A DNA stretch of 5,820 bases from NCBI GenBank assembly GCA_021791075.1, contig JAJYXH010000011.1:1-5820 (forward strand). The letters run 5' to 3'. The first letter of the stretch is position 1. Every line of letters starts with the position of its first letter. Shown piece after piece: positions 1 to 5,640 of the stretch. Under the pieces are notes generated by a model that saw only the letters and a program-made list of their open reading frames with translations, ran no database searches and was not told where the DNA came from. The position numbers and the translations under genes were made by a program. This DNA is from Microcaldota archaeon. GTDB taxonomy: Archaea > Micrarchaeota > Micrarchaeia > Micrarchaeales > CABMGC01.

Positions 1-983
1 TCCTTTCCGGTCGGCTGCGGCGGATCCTCCCATGTGACAGGCTCTATCTCTATCTTGACCTGTTTGAACTCCTCGCGTGCTGCTATCATCTTTATATCAT
101 TCATTACTTCATCAAGCGCATAATCAGGAAGAATTCTGCAGTCAAAGTAGAAGACCTCCCTTCCGGGTATTATGTTCGTGCTGTCAACGTTCTTCTCGTG
201 CTTAGTCATCTCGAACGTCGAGTACCCAGGATCGAAGAGCTTGTTGGTCTTCGTGTACTTTTTATGGAGCTCCTTGTCGACAGCTAGCGCGAACCTTGCC
301 ATGTACCTGAATGCGTTCACTCCCTGCGCAGGAGTGCTTGCATGAACCTGCTTTCCCGTTATCGTTATCTTCATCCAGAGGAGCCCTTTTTCGCCTATCT
401 CTATCACATCCCCGTTCTCAGAGCCAAAATCCGGGACTAAGAACATGTCGTCCTTTGCAAATATTCCCTCCTTCATGAGCTGCTGCATGCCGTACGGGCT
501 TCCCTCCTCCTCGTCTGCAGCAAGCACAAGTCCGCAGTTGTACTTTAGGTCAGCACCGGAGTCCTTGAGCACCTTCAGCGCGTACATGCACGCTATGACC
601 GCCTGCCCGTCATCAACCGTCCCTCTTCCGTAGATCTTGTCACCCTCTATGTGCGCCTTGTAGGGATCGGTCTTCCAGAGCGCCCTGTCGCCCTCCGCAA
701 CGGTATCGGTGTGAGCGACAAGCCAGATCGTCCGCTTCTTGTTGCCTATCATTGTGACGAGGCTTGGCCTGGGAGTCGATGTCTGGTCCTTGTACTCGTA
801 CCTGTAGACCTTCAGCCCCCAGCCTCTCAGTATATTCTCAAGGAAGTCGGCCCTCTTGCCTTCACCGTCTCCACCACTTATCGGCGAGACAGCCTTGATC
901 TCTATCATCCCTGCCATCGTCTTTATCATCTCTGCCCTGTGGGAGTCTATGGTTCTGCCTATCTTATCGAAATCCTTCTGCAT
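1..983 (-). CDS. M20-family zinc metallohydrolase (ArgE/DapE/carboxypeptidase-like), C-terminus cut off by window edge
   Basis: The reverse strand reads open from ATG at 983 to the window edge, giving 327 residues of a protein family usually near 400. The M20 metal and catalytic motifs are all in place: AHTDT (H91, D93), GRGTVDDG (bridging D124), ADEEEG (E158 as general base, E159 as ligand) and PDFG (D185). KQVHASTP (H214) marks the start of the lid/dimerisation domain at about 195-310. The last metal-binding histidine should lie beyond the edge. Family members use two zinc ions to hydrolyse amide bonds of peptides or N-acyl amino acids in the cytosol; the substrate cannot be read here, so DapE, ArgE, LysK-like and dipeptidase roles all remain possible. 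There is no signal peptide. The ATG at 983 lies about 7-9 bases after the start point predicted from the TATA box at 1013-1020, so the transcript would be nearly leaderless. It is divergent from the gene at 1043. Confidence 0.93.
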   Translation of the reverse strand, partial: MQKDFDKIGRTIDSHRAEMIKTMAGMIEIKAVSPISGGDGEGKRADFLENILRGWGLKVYRYEYKDQTSTPRPSLVTMIGNKKRTIWLVAHTDTVAEGDRALWKTDPYKAHIEGDKIYGRGTVDDGQAVIACMYALKVLKDSGADLKYNCGLVLAADEEEGSPYGMQQLMKEGIFAKDDMFLVPDFGSENGDVIEIGEKGLLWMKITITGKQVHASTPAQGVNAFRYMARFALAVDKELHKKYTKTNKLFDPGYSTFEMTKHEKNVDSTNIIPGREVFYFDCRILPDYALDEVMNDIKMIAAREEFKQVKIEIEPVTWEDPPQPTGK

Positions 984-1010
984 GCAATCAATAATCCTTC
1001 GCTGTCTAAA

Positions 1011-1021
1011 ACTATATAAAT
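1011..1021. promoter_or_regulatory. Shared divergent archaeal TATA box for the M20 gene and the acidic membrane-protein gene
   Basis: On the minus strand 1020-1013 reads TTTATATA, a perfect match to the archaeal TATA consensus. On the plus strand the same bases read TATATAAA within an 11-base A/T stretch. Archaeal initiation usually falls about 25-27 bases from the box centre. This predicts a minus-strand start near 990 (ATG at 983) and a plus-strand start near 1042 (ATG at 1043). One box therefore fits both genes with leaders of 0-9 bases. The spacing argument is inference from known archaeal promoter geometry. Confidence 0.7.
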
Positions 1022-1042
1022 ATGATACGAGATGATAAGGGC

Positions 1043-1627
1043 ATGGCAGCGAAGAAGGCGGAAGAGAAGCAGGAGGAAGACGAGAAAGAGGATACTGAAG
1101 AGGAGGACGAAGAAGAGGAAGAGGAGGAGCCTGTCACAAAGGGCAAGCCAGCCAGGCAGTCAAATAAGACTGGCACTGTCGTGAAGATCGCTGATCCGCT
1201 CTTCTTCTGGGTGATGGTCCTCGTGCTGGCCATGATACTCCGGATACTGCTCATAGACTCGAGGCTCTTTCCTATTGGAAGCGCGTTCTACAGCTTTGCC
1301 AGCGAGGTATCGACCTTCTTTCTTTTCAGCAGCGGGTCGCTGATACTCCCGCTGATAATAGGTGCGGTGATAGGTGCCGAAGTGGGAAGGCAGTCCATAA
1401 CCCTCATGAATTCTGTGAAGGGCGGCATTCTCAATGGGATTTACGCTGCTATAGTCTACATCATAGCAATAGTGGTGATCTATGAGATACTCATCTTCGT
1501 CATTCCGCACCTGCAGTTCACGGTTAGCTTCCTGATAAGCAACATGATAATACCGCAGACCATAATCCTTATCGTGGTAGTCGAGATCTTCGCGATGCTC
1601 TCGCATGTGAGAAAGGTAGGTGTCTGA
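1043..1627 (+). CDS. Hypothetical multi-pass membrane protein with a poly-acidic N-terminal tail
   Basis: I do not recognise a family. The 194-residue product starts with a short Lys-containing segment, then residues 7-29 are almost all Glu/Asp (19 of 23). A basic linker follows (about 31-48, K/R/Q/N rich), then hydrophobic segments at about 52-72, 84-114, 128-154 and 158-186, giving about four membrane spans, and a short basic tail (HVRKVGV). Basic residues around the spans suggest that the acidic tail is cytoplasmic. An in-frame ATG at 1022 would add seven residues, but it lies only two bases past the TATA box, whereas the ATG at 1043 sits at the predicted transcription start, so I chose 1043 (leaderless). 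The gene ends two bases before the convergent glycosyltransferase stop. Acidic low-complexity tails can bind basic proteins, cations or ribosomes; no specific role can be assigned. Confidence 0.8.
   Translation: MAAKKAEEKQEEDEKEDTEEEDEEEEEEEPVTKGKPARQSNKTGTVVKIADPLFFWVMVLVLAMILRILLIDSRLFPIGSAFYSFASEVSTFFLFSSGSLILPLIIGAVIGAEVGRQSITLMNSVKGGILNGIYAAIVYIIAIVVIYEILIFVIPHLQFTVSFLISNMIIPQTIILIVVVEIFAMLSHVRKVGV
1051..1129 (+). repeat. Polypurine low-complexity tract encoding the acidic tail
   Basis: About 80 bases on the plus strand are nearly all A and G, built from irregular GAA/GAG/GAC codons and broken by only a few pyrimidines. It encodes the Glu/Asp run of the membrane protein. Such tracts are prone to in-frame expansion and contraction by slippage, so the tail length may vary between related strains. 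No exact repeating unit is visible. Confidence 0.6.
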
Positions 1628-1629
1628 CC

Positions 1630-3273
1630 CTATCGCGTAGTTTGGTTGGCAATCGAATTTGCCGTGACATAATAGAGGTTGGAGAGCGCAAACTTCGCAG
1701 GGCCCTGCTCTTTGGCAGGGAAGCTGCTTATCTGTGGCGCCATAACAAGCTTCCAATAGGTGCACTGCGGAACTGTGTTCGCAAATGTGAGAAAGCCCTG
1801 TTGAAAGTACCTTGGAACCAGGACAAAGGAGTTGGAGGGCACCTGCGTGCAGCTGCTCAGTCCCCCGTAATCAATTTTGAACCTGCTCATATTGTCGAAA
1901 TGCATGTAGACCACAAGATCACCAAGCCCAGAGTCGAGATAGACCATGGTGCTATTTGGTAGCGAATTGAGATATCCCGCCGCTTGCAGCTCGGTGTACT
2001 GTGTCGCATGCGCGGTTCCCTGAACCAAGAGTATTATTGGTATTGAAGTAAGCATCAGGAAGACGATAGAGGCTGAAGACAGCCAGATTTTGACCAGCTT
2101 CCACTTCTTCTTAGACTTCTTTATGGCCTCTTCAAGTGCGGCTGCAATTATTATAGCGAGGGGGGCCGCAACCAGTGTAAGGTACCTGTCCAGCCTGTGA
2201 GAGAGCACGTACGTGAATGGGCTCAGGTTAATGTGTTGTGGCCCAAATTCGAGATAGAGTACTCCGACTACCATCCAGAATAGGGGAAGGTATAGTCTCT
2301 TATCCCTTAAGAAGAGGAGGTAGGCTGCAGCTATGATAAGAGCATAGAAGTAGAAGCCGGAGAGATCCATATTCCCACTGTATGAATTCACTATATCTAC
2401 CGGATTAAGCAGGTTTCCGAGGATATGGTATGGGAACATGATGTTAGGGTAGAAGGCGAGGGCCGTATTTATCGGAAGCGGGATCAGGTCAGGTCTCGAC
2501 GTCTGCCCATAGTATGCGATGTTGGCCGTAAATGTAATCAGAGGATCTCCGGAGTTTACATAATTAAGCAACAGCATCAGTCCCATCATCACGGCGAATC
2601 CGTACAGATATGTAATTGTGGTCATATTTACGGCAAGTTTTCTTCTTATGATCTCTATCAGCAGATATAGCCCCACTATTACCCATAGTATGAAGCCTTC
2701 CGGAATTGTGAACGGCGGCAGCGCGATAGCTGCCCCTGCAATAAAGTACCATAGCTTTGAGCTCCTCTTCCTTATCGCTTTTATAAGGCAGAAGACGGCA
2801 AGATTTACGAAGAACATCATAGGTATGTTGTCGCTCATTGTCAGCGAGTACACAGCAACCATCGGAAAGAAGGCGAGAAGCAGCGCAGCAAGAAGCCCCA
2901 CATAATTGTTATAGAGCTCCCTGCCTATCAGGAATACCAGGAGTATGGAGAGACCGAGCGATATGATGTCCCATGCAGCGCTCGTCAGGGTTCCCGCACC
3001 GAAGACGGCGTAGAAAAATCCGATTGGGAAGATCTGGAGCGGCCTTACGGTAAGTATATTGCCTGCACTCTCCTGGAATGTTCCTATTGCAGCATAGTGT
3101 GCCAGAAACGAGTATGCAATATCATCACCCATGTGCGACGGCCCTATGGCAAAGGTGATGGAGAAGGCGACAGCGTACGTGATAATGAGTAGTAATAAAG
3201 AGTAGACCAGAACCCTGTTTTTAGATTTTTTGCGGGGCAAAGAGTCACTAGACAAGATCCTTAATTCTACCAA
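1630..3273 (-). CDS. GT-C-type polytopic membrane glycosyltransferase (ArnT/PMT/GT39-GT83-like)
   Basis: The 547-residue product has a short basic cytoplasmic start, a first span at about 20-43, roughly eleven further hydrophobic segments up to about 418, and a soluble C-terminal domain of about 130 residues. Hallmarks of GT-C enzymes are visible: an acidic pair right after span 1 (MGDD, D50-D51), TVRPLQIFPIGFF (about 75-87) in the first outer loop, a second acidic site (MSDN, D148), and LSHRLDRYL (358-365) in a late loop. These enzymes move a sugar from a polyprenyl-phosphate carrier to a protein, lipid or glycan on the outer membrane face. The acceptor and sugar are unknown. C475 and C504 could form a disulfide in the outer domain. 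The only start before the first span is a TTG (3273, or in-frame TTGs at 3255 and 3240); the next Met is residue 48, so the exact start is uncertain. The ORF overlaps the radical SAM gene by 26 bases, implying cotranscription. Its DNA is visibly more A+T-rich than the UbiA gene. Confidence 0.85.
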   Translation of the reverse strand: MVELRILSSDSLPRKKSKNRVLVYSLLLLIITYAVAFSITFAIGPSHMGDDIAYSFLAHYAAIGTFQESAGNILTVRPLQIFPIGFFYAVFGAGTLTSAAWDIISLGLSILLVFLIGRELYNNYVGLLAALLLAFFPMVAVYSLTMSDNIPMMFFVNLAVFCLIKAIRKRSSKLWYFIAGAAIALPPFTIPEGFILWVIVGLYLLIEIIRRKLAVNMTTITYLYGFAVMMGLMLLLNYVNSGDPLITFTANIAYYGQTSRPDLIPLPINTALAFYPNIMFPYHILGNLLNPVDIVNSYSGNMDLSGFYFYALIIAAAYLLFLRDKRLYLPLFWMVVGVLYLEFGPQHINLSPFTYVLSHRLDRYLTLVAAPLAIIIAAALEEAIKKSKKKWKLVKIWLSSASIVFLMLTSIPIILLVQGTAHATQYTELQAAGYLNSLPNSTMVYLDSGLGDLVVYMHFDNMSRFKIDYGGLSSCTQVPSNSFVLVPRYFQQGFLTFANTVPQCTYWKLVMAPQISSFPAKEQGPAKFALSNLYYVTANSIANQTTR

Positions 3274-4297
3274 GCAGTATCTGGTATGATTCGCACGAGG
3301 TCCACTGGGCAGGCTCCCTGCCTGCCAAGATCTCTTCCCTCACCTTCCTGGCCTCGCCGTTGCCGAGGAGTGGCACAAGGTCGTATCCAGCGTCCCTTAT
3401 GTTGCCTATCTTATGGTTCCACATGATTGACGGATAGACGTTCCCCCACCCATCGACGAATACAGATGCGTCGAGGCTCCTGCACCTTATCGGGCTCTCT
3501 CCCGTCTCCGCGAACTTAGCGAGGTTCTTCAGGAAGCTGTTCTCGACAAGATACATAGGATCGAGCGTTCTCCTCCTTCCGGCAGATATCTTTTGCAGCT
3601 CTGCTGCAACCCCGCTGCCAGCCCTTATATCGTCTCCCGAATTCGCATAGTAGTTCTCTGACGTCTGCGCAAGGTTGATGTGGAAGTCGTTGTACGTCAC
3701 TTCTGGGAATATCTTCTTCACCTCTACGTAGGTCTGCTCGAACTGGCCCTTGTTGAACTTGCTCAGTGTGTATCCGAAAACTGCGTCGAGGCCAGGATAT
3801 TCCTTCTTCATCCCTTTTAGCATTCCATATATGTGCATCGCCCTGTCGAAGTTCCCCGTAACCCCCCTTATCTTGTCGTGCAGTTCTCTATAGCCATCGA
3901 GGCTGACGGTTATGACGACCCGCGGTATGCCGAACTGCATTATCTGTAGCATTCTGGATTCTACGGAAGATGGATTGCACAGGGAGTTGGTTGGCATGGT
4001 GAGCATATAGAGGCCCTTGCAGTTCTCCCTGAATGCCCTCACGATCTCGACTATGTCGCCCCTGAGGAACGGTTCCCCTCCGGTAATGCCTACCCACTTG
4101 AAATAGTTGTTCTTCTTTGCGAACTCCCTTATCTCCTCGGTAGTCAACTCACCCGTAGGTCTTATCTTCCATATGTTACAGGTGATGCACTTTGACTGAC
4201 AGGAGTAGGTTATTGCAAAGTTGAGCTTGTATGGCCTGCCGAGCTTGGTAAAGTTCGACTTCAAGGCGGTGAGTGCGATACCGGCTAACTTGCGCAT
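3248..4297 (-). CDS. Radical SAM protein with degenerate SPASM/twitch-like C-terminus
   Basis: A 349-residue cytosolic iron-sulfur enzyme. Numbering from the upstream GTG, the cluster motif TYSCQSKCITC places C36, C40 and C43 as 4Fe-4S ligands. GGEP (76-79) binds S-adenosylmethionine, and SLDG (135-138) is typical of the MoaA/PqqE/SPASM branch of the barrel. The C-terminal part (about 275-305) reads CRSLDASVFVDGWGNVYPS with IGN following, which resembles a SPASM domain (Cys, then dG.v.pC), but the expected second Cys is Ser. Only C275 and C338 remain, so a full auxiliary cluster is doubtful. The reaction is unknown. I prefer the ATG at 4297 because AGGTGG (4308-4303) sits five bases upstream of it. 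A GTG at 4306 (adding MDH) lies inside that motif and would suit a leaderless start. The gene leads a two-gene operon with the GT-C glycosyltransferase, suggesting modification of a sugar, lipid carrier or glycosylated surface molecule (inference). Confidence 0.88.
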   Translation of the reverse strand: MRKLAGIALTALKSNFTKLGRPYKLNFAITYSCQSKCITCNIWKIRPTGELTTEEIREFAKKNNYFKWVGITGGEPFLRGDIVEIVRAFRENCKGLYMLTMPTNSLCNPSSVESRMLQIMQFGIPRVVITVSLDGYRELHDKIRGVTGNFDRAMHIYGMLKGMKKEYPGLDAVFGYTLSKFNKGQFEQTYVEVKKIFPEVTYNDFHINLAQTSENYYANSGDDIRAGSGVAAELQKISAGRRRTLDPMYLVENSFLKNLAKFAETGESPIRCRSLDASVFVDGWGNVYPSIMWNHKIGNIRDAGYDLVPLLGNGEARKVREEILAGREPAQWTSCESYQILLGRIKDLV

Positions 4298-4302
4298 ATG
4301 AT

Positions 4303-4308
4303 CCACCT
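4303..4308 (-). promoter_or_regulatory. Shine-Dalgarno-like AGGTGG deciding the radical SAM start
   Basis: Reading the minus strand, AGGTGGATC is followed two bases later by ATG at 4297, close to the archaeal anti-Shine-Dalgarno complement GGAGGTGATC. Five bases separate AGGTGG from the ATG. If transcription starts near 4305, as the TATA box predicts, this motif would be at the very 5' end and partly lost, so leaderless translation from GTG 4306 is a competing reading. Confidence 0.5.
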
Positions 4309-4327
4309 AACTTCTTCTTATCTCTCT

Positions 4328-4335
4328 TTTATAAA
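4328..4335. promoter_or_regulatory. Perfectly palindromic TATA box shared by the radical SAM operon and the UbiA gene
   Basis: TTTATAAA reads the same on both strands and sits between two head-to-head genes only 66 bases apart. From its centre (about 4331), 26-27 bases reach about 4305 on the minus strand (start codons at 4306 or 4297) and about 4358 on the plus strand (ATG at 4364). One box thus fits both genes with very short leaders. Upstream purine-rich BRE-type sequence is weak on both sides, so orientation is not strongly set. Confidence 0.65.
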
Positions 4336-4363
4336 CTTATTCTAACAGAAGGTATTAGTTGCC

Positions 4364-5233
4364 ATGTCGAAGCTTGCAAGTATATTAAGGCTCACCAGGA
4401 TAGAGCACAGTATAATGCTCGTGATAGCGGTCGTTGCTGCGGAGCTGATAGCGTACGGCATACCCTCGTTTCCGATCTTCATCCTGAGCCTCGTGACACC
4501 AATCTTCATCAGCATGGCAGCCTTCGCGATAAACGACTACTTTGACGTGAAGGTCGACAGGGCTAACAGGAAGAAGAGGCCGCTCGTTACGGGAGAGCTC
4601 ACAAAGGCAGAGGCGCTCTACATCACGGCCATATGCCTGGTGGTGGGAATCGGGGCAAGCGCCTTCATCAACACTTACGCATTTTACATTGCGGTGATAT
4701 TTGGCGCATTGGCGCTTCTCTACAGCTACAGGCTCAAGGAGATGCTCTTCTGGGGCAACGCTTACATAGCGTTCTCGATGGCAATACCGTTCATATTCGG
4801 CGATTATGTGGTTGCAAACGTGATGGTTCCGGGCATACTCCTCGTCGCGGTGATGATCTTCCTCGCCGGGCTGGCGCGCGAGATACACGGCACCATACGT
4901 GACATGAAGGGCGATGGGAAGGTGCGCAACGTCGTCTCTTTTCCGAAGGTCATCGGCGTGGCAGCCTCGGCGGCGCTTGCGCTGGTTCTCTACTCGGCTG
5001 CGATAGCGATAAGCTTCTACCTCTTCGTCTTTGTCCAGCCATTTGCGTCCAACCTGCTCTACGGAATAATAGTGCTCGCCTCGGTGGACATAATCCTCGT
5101 ATATCTCAGCATCGCATACCTTTACAGGAGTGGTCAGATGTTCTACGACTGCGCACGCGATCTCTCGCTCCAGGCGATGGCACTCGCGCTGATAGCGATA
5201 CTGCTCTCCGCCATAATTCCGCTTTATGTATAA
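4364..5233 (+). CDS. UbiA-family prenyltransferase, possibly digeranylgeranylglyceryl phosphate synthase
   Basis: The 289-residue polytopic protein has about eight to nine hydrophobic segments and the two Asp-rich motifs of the UbiA superfamily. Motif 1 is NDYFDVKVD (N57, D58, D61, D65) followed by RANRKKRPLVTGELT; motif 2 is REIHGTIRDMKGD (R172, E173, D180, D184). Both bind magnesium-prenyl diphosphate at the membrane. The middle loop YSYRLKEMLFWGN with FIFG (about 120-146) resembles archaeal enzymes that add the second geranylgeranyl chain to geranylgeranylglyceryl phosphate in ether-lipid synthesis. Against this, the usual Lys-Asp of motif 2 (REIxKDIED) is Gly176-Thr177, so a quinone, heme or polyprenyl-phosphoribose type of UbiA enzyme remains possible. 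Length is normal for the family. The ATG follows the palindromic TATA box with a leader of about six bases. It is divergent from the radical SAM operon and more G+C-rich than the glycosyltransferase gene. Confidence 0.88.
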   Translation: MSKLASILRLTRIEHSIMLVIAVVAAELIAYGIPSFPIFILSLVTPIFISMAAFAINDYFDVKVDRANRKKRPLVTGELTKAEALYITAICLVVGIGASAFINTYAFYIAVIFGALALLYSYRLKEMLFWGNAYIAFSMAIPFIFGDYVVANVMVPGILLVAVMIFLAGLAREIHGTIRDMKGDGKVRNVVSFPKVIGVAASAALALVLYSAAIAISFYLFVFVQPFASNLLYGIIVLASVDIILVYLSIAYLYRSGQMFYDCARDLSLQAMALALIAILLSAIIPLYV

Positions 5234-5410
5234 ATGAGTAGGGGGTTGGGAGCTGCATGACTGCGTGCTGGAGGGATGCGGAGACAGCGACTCTGCGCAG
5301 ATGGTGCTGTTCCTAGATGAAAAGAATGACCGATGCACATATTTACAGTCCATAGAACTGTCCTACTGCTCTAAAGCTTGACTATTGCTAATATAGAAGA
5401 GGTCAGAACT
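5234..5410. other. Intergenic stretch after the UbiA gene, no gene seen
   Basis: No convincing ORF or RNA gene is visible in these 177 bases. They contain a perfect 10-base palindrome TCTGCGCAGA (5292-5301) and a small inverted repeat ACAGT/ACTGT around 5343-5359. A long reverse-strand reading frame enters from the UbiA gene and ends at 5353, but it looks like an antisense shadow. The region may be the 3' untranslated part of the UbiA message. Confidence 0.5.
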
Positions 5411-5421
5411 GTTTCGTTTTT
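5411..5421 (+). terminator. Possible T-tract transcription terminator for the UbiA gene
   Basis: GTTTCGTTTTT is the first T-rich stretch on the plus strand after the UbiA stop, 177 bases downstream. Archaeal termination typically occurs at runs of T without a strong hairpin. The tract is also the left copy of the direct repeat flanking the mobile element. A second candidate is the palindrome AACAGGCCTGTT at 5445-5456 followed by TTTATTT. Neither is certain. Confidence 0.3.
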
Positions 5422-5422
5422 G

Positions 5423-5566
5423 TAGGAACTTGACATTTGAACTCAACAGGCCTGTTTTTATTTCATATCAATGGAGACTCCAAGATATTTTCGTCATCAA
5501 GGCGTTTTCATGATTTCGTTATTCAACATACCTATATTCGCTTTATGACTATTTGTCAAGTTCCTA
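5423..5566. mobile_element. MITE-like non-autonomous transposable element, 144 bp
   Basis: The element is bounded by a perfect 13-bp inverted repeat: TAGGAACTTGACA at 5423-5435 and TGTCAAGTTCCTA at 5554-5566. Immediately outside each end is the same 12-bp sequence, the expected target duplication. The interior (118 bases) is about one-third G+C, lower than the neighbouring genes, and encodes no transposase or plausible protein. It contains a 12-base palindrome AACAGGCCTGTT (5445-5456) and GGAGACTCC (5474-5482). The structure fits a miniature inverted-repeat element moved by a transposase encoded elsewhere. A duplication of 12 bp is long; IS4-family elements are among those known for duplications of roughly 9-13 bp, but I cannot match the termini to a named family. 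Perfect repeats suggest a fairly recent insertion. It lies 26 bases upstream of the TATA box of the pilin-like gene. Confidence 0.85.
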
Positions 5567-5584
5567 GTTTCGTTTTTGTGGAAG

Positions 5585-5611
5585 TGATAGTCTTTTAAAT
5601 TTTCGCTATCA
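5585..5611 (+). promoter_or_regulatory. Promoter of the pilin-like gene: TATA box inside a TGATAG/CTATCA dyad
   Basis: TTTTAAAT at 5593-5600 is a TATA-like box; 26 bases from its centre reaches about 5623, close to the start region of the downstream gene. The box is flanked by an inverted repeat, TGATAG (5585-5590) and CTATCA (5606-5611), and a third copy AGATAG lies at 5618-5623 over the predicted start point. Such a dyad across a TATA box could be an operator whose occupant blocks TBP/TFB, but the arms are only six bases, so chance is not excluded. Confidence 0.5.
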
Positions 5612-5640
5612 TATCTTAGATAGTGTCTGACTCTGATTCG

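Larger units (their letters stand above)
5411..5578. repeat. 12-bp direct repeats (target-site duplication) flanking the MITE-like element
   Basis: GTTTCGTTTTTG occurs at 5411-5422 and again at 5567-5578, each copy directly touching an outer end of the inverted repeats. A shared T follows each copy (5423 and 5579), with the left T being the first base of the element. Exact abutment of direct and inverted repeats is the signature of a transposase-made target duplication. Joining the copies reconstructs an uninterrupted T-rich site upstream of the pilin promoter. Confidence 0.85.

Noticed and set aside
445..1019. Plus-strand reading frames of 62 and 122 codons opposite the M20 gene
   Set aside because: They lie antisense to a gene with complete M20 catalytic motifs and show no recognisable domain.
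1022..1042. Seven-residue N-terminal extension (ATG 1022) of the acidic membrane protein
   Set aside because: The codon lies two bases after the TATA box, upstream of the predicted transcription start, so it would not be in the mRNA.
1160..1765. 201-codon reverse-strand reading frame across the end of the acidic membrane gene
   Set aside because: Same antisense-shadow composition (His, Tyr, Asp, Arg rich), and it overlaps both a plausible membrane-protein gene and the C-terminus of the glycosyltransferase.
4385..5353. 322-codon reverse-strand reading frame antisense to the UbiA gene
   Set aside because: Its composition (Tyr, His, Arg, Glu and Asp rich, without hydrophobic cores or motifs) is typical of an antisense shadow of a membrane-protein gene, while the plus strand encodes clear UbiA motifs.
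5313..5400. Possible box C/D guide RNA suggested by TAGATGA and ATGACC near 5314-5332
   Set aside because: The C box match is imperfect and no CTGA D box follows at a suitable distance.
5411..5579. Two similar T-rich repeats considered as the start of a CRISPR-type array
   Set aside because: There are only two copies, 144 bases apart, and they directly flank inverted repeats, which is explained by a target-site duplication.
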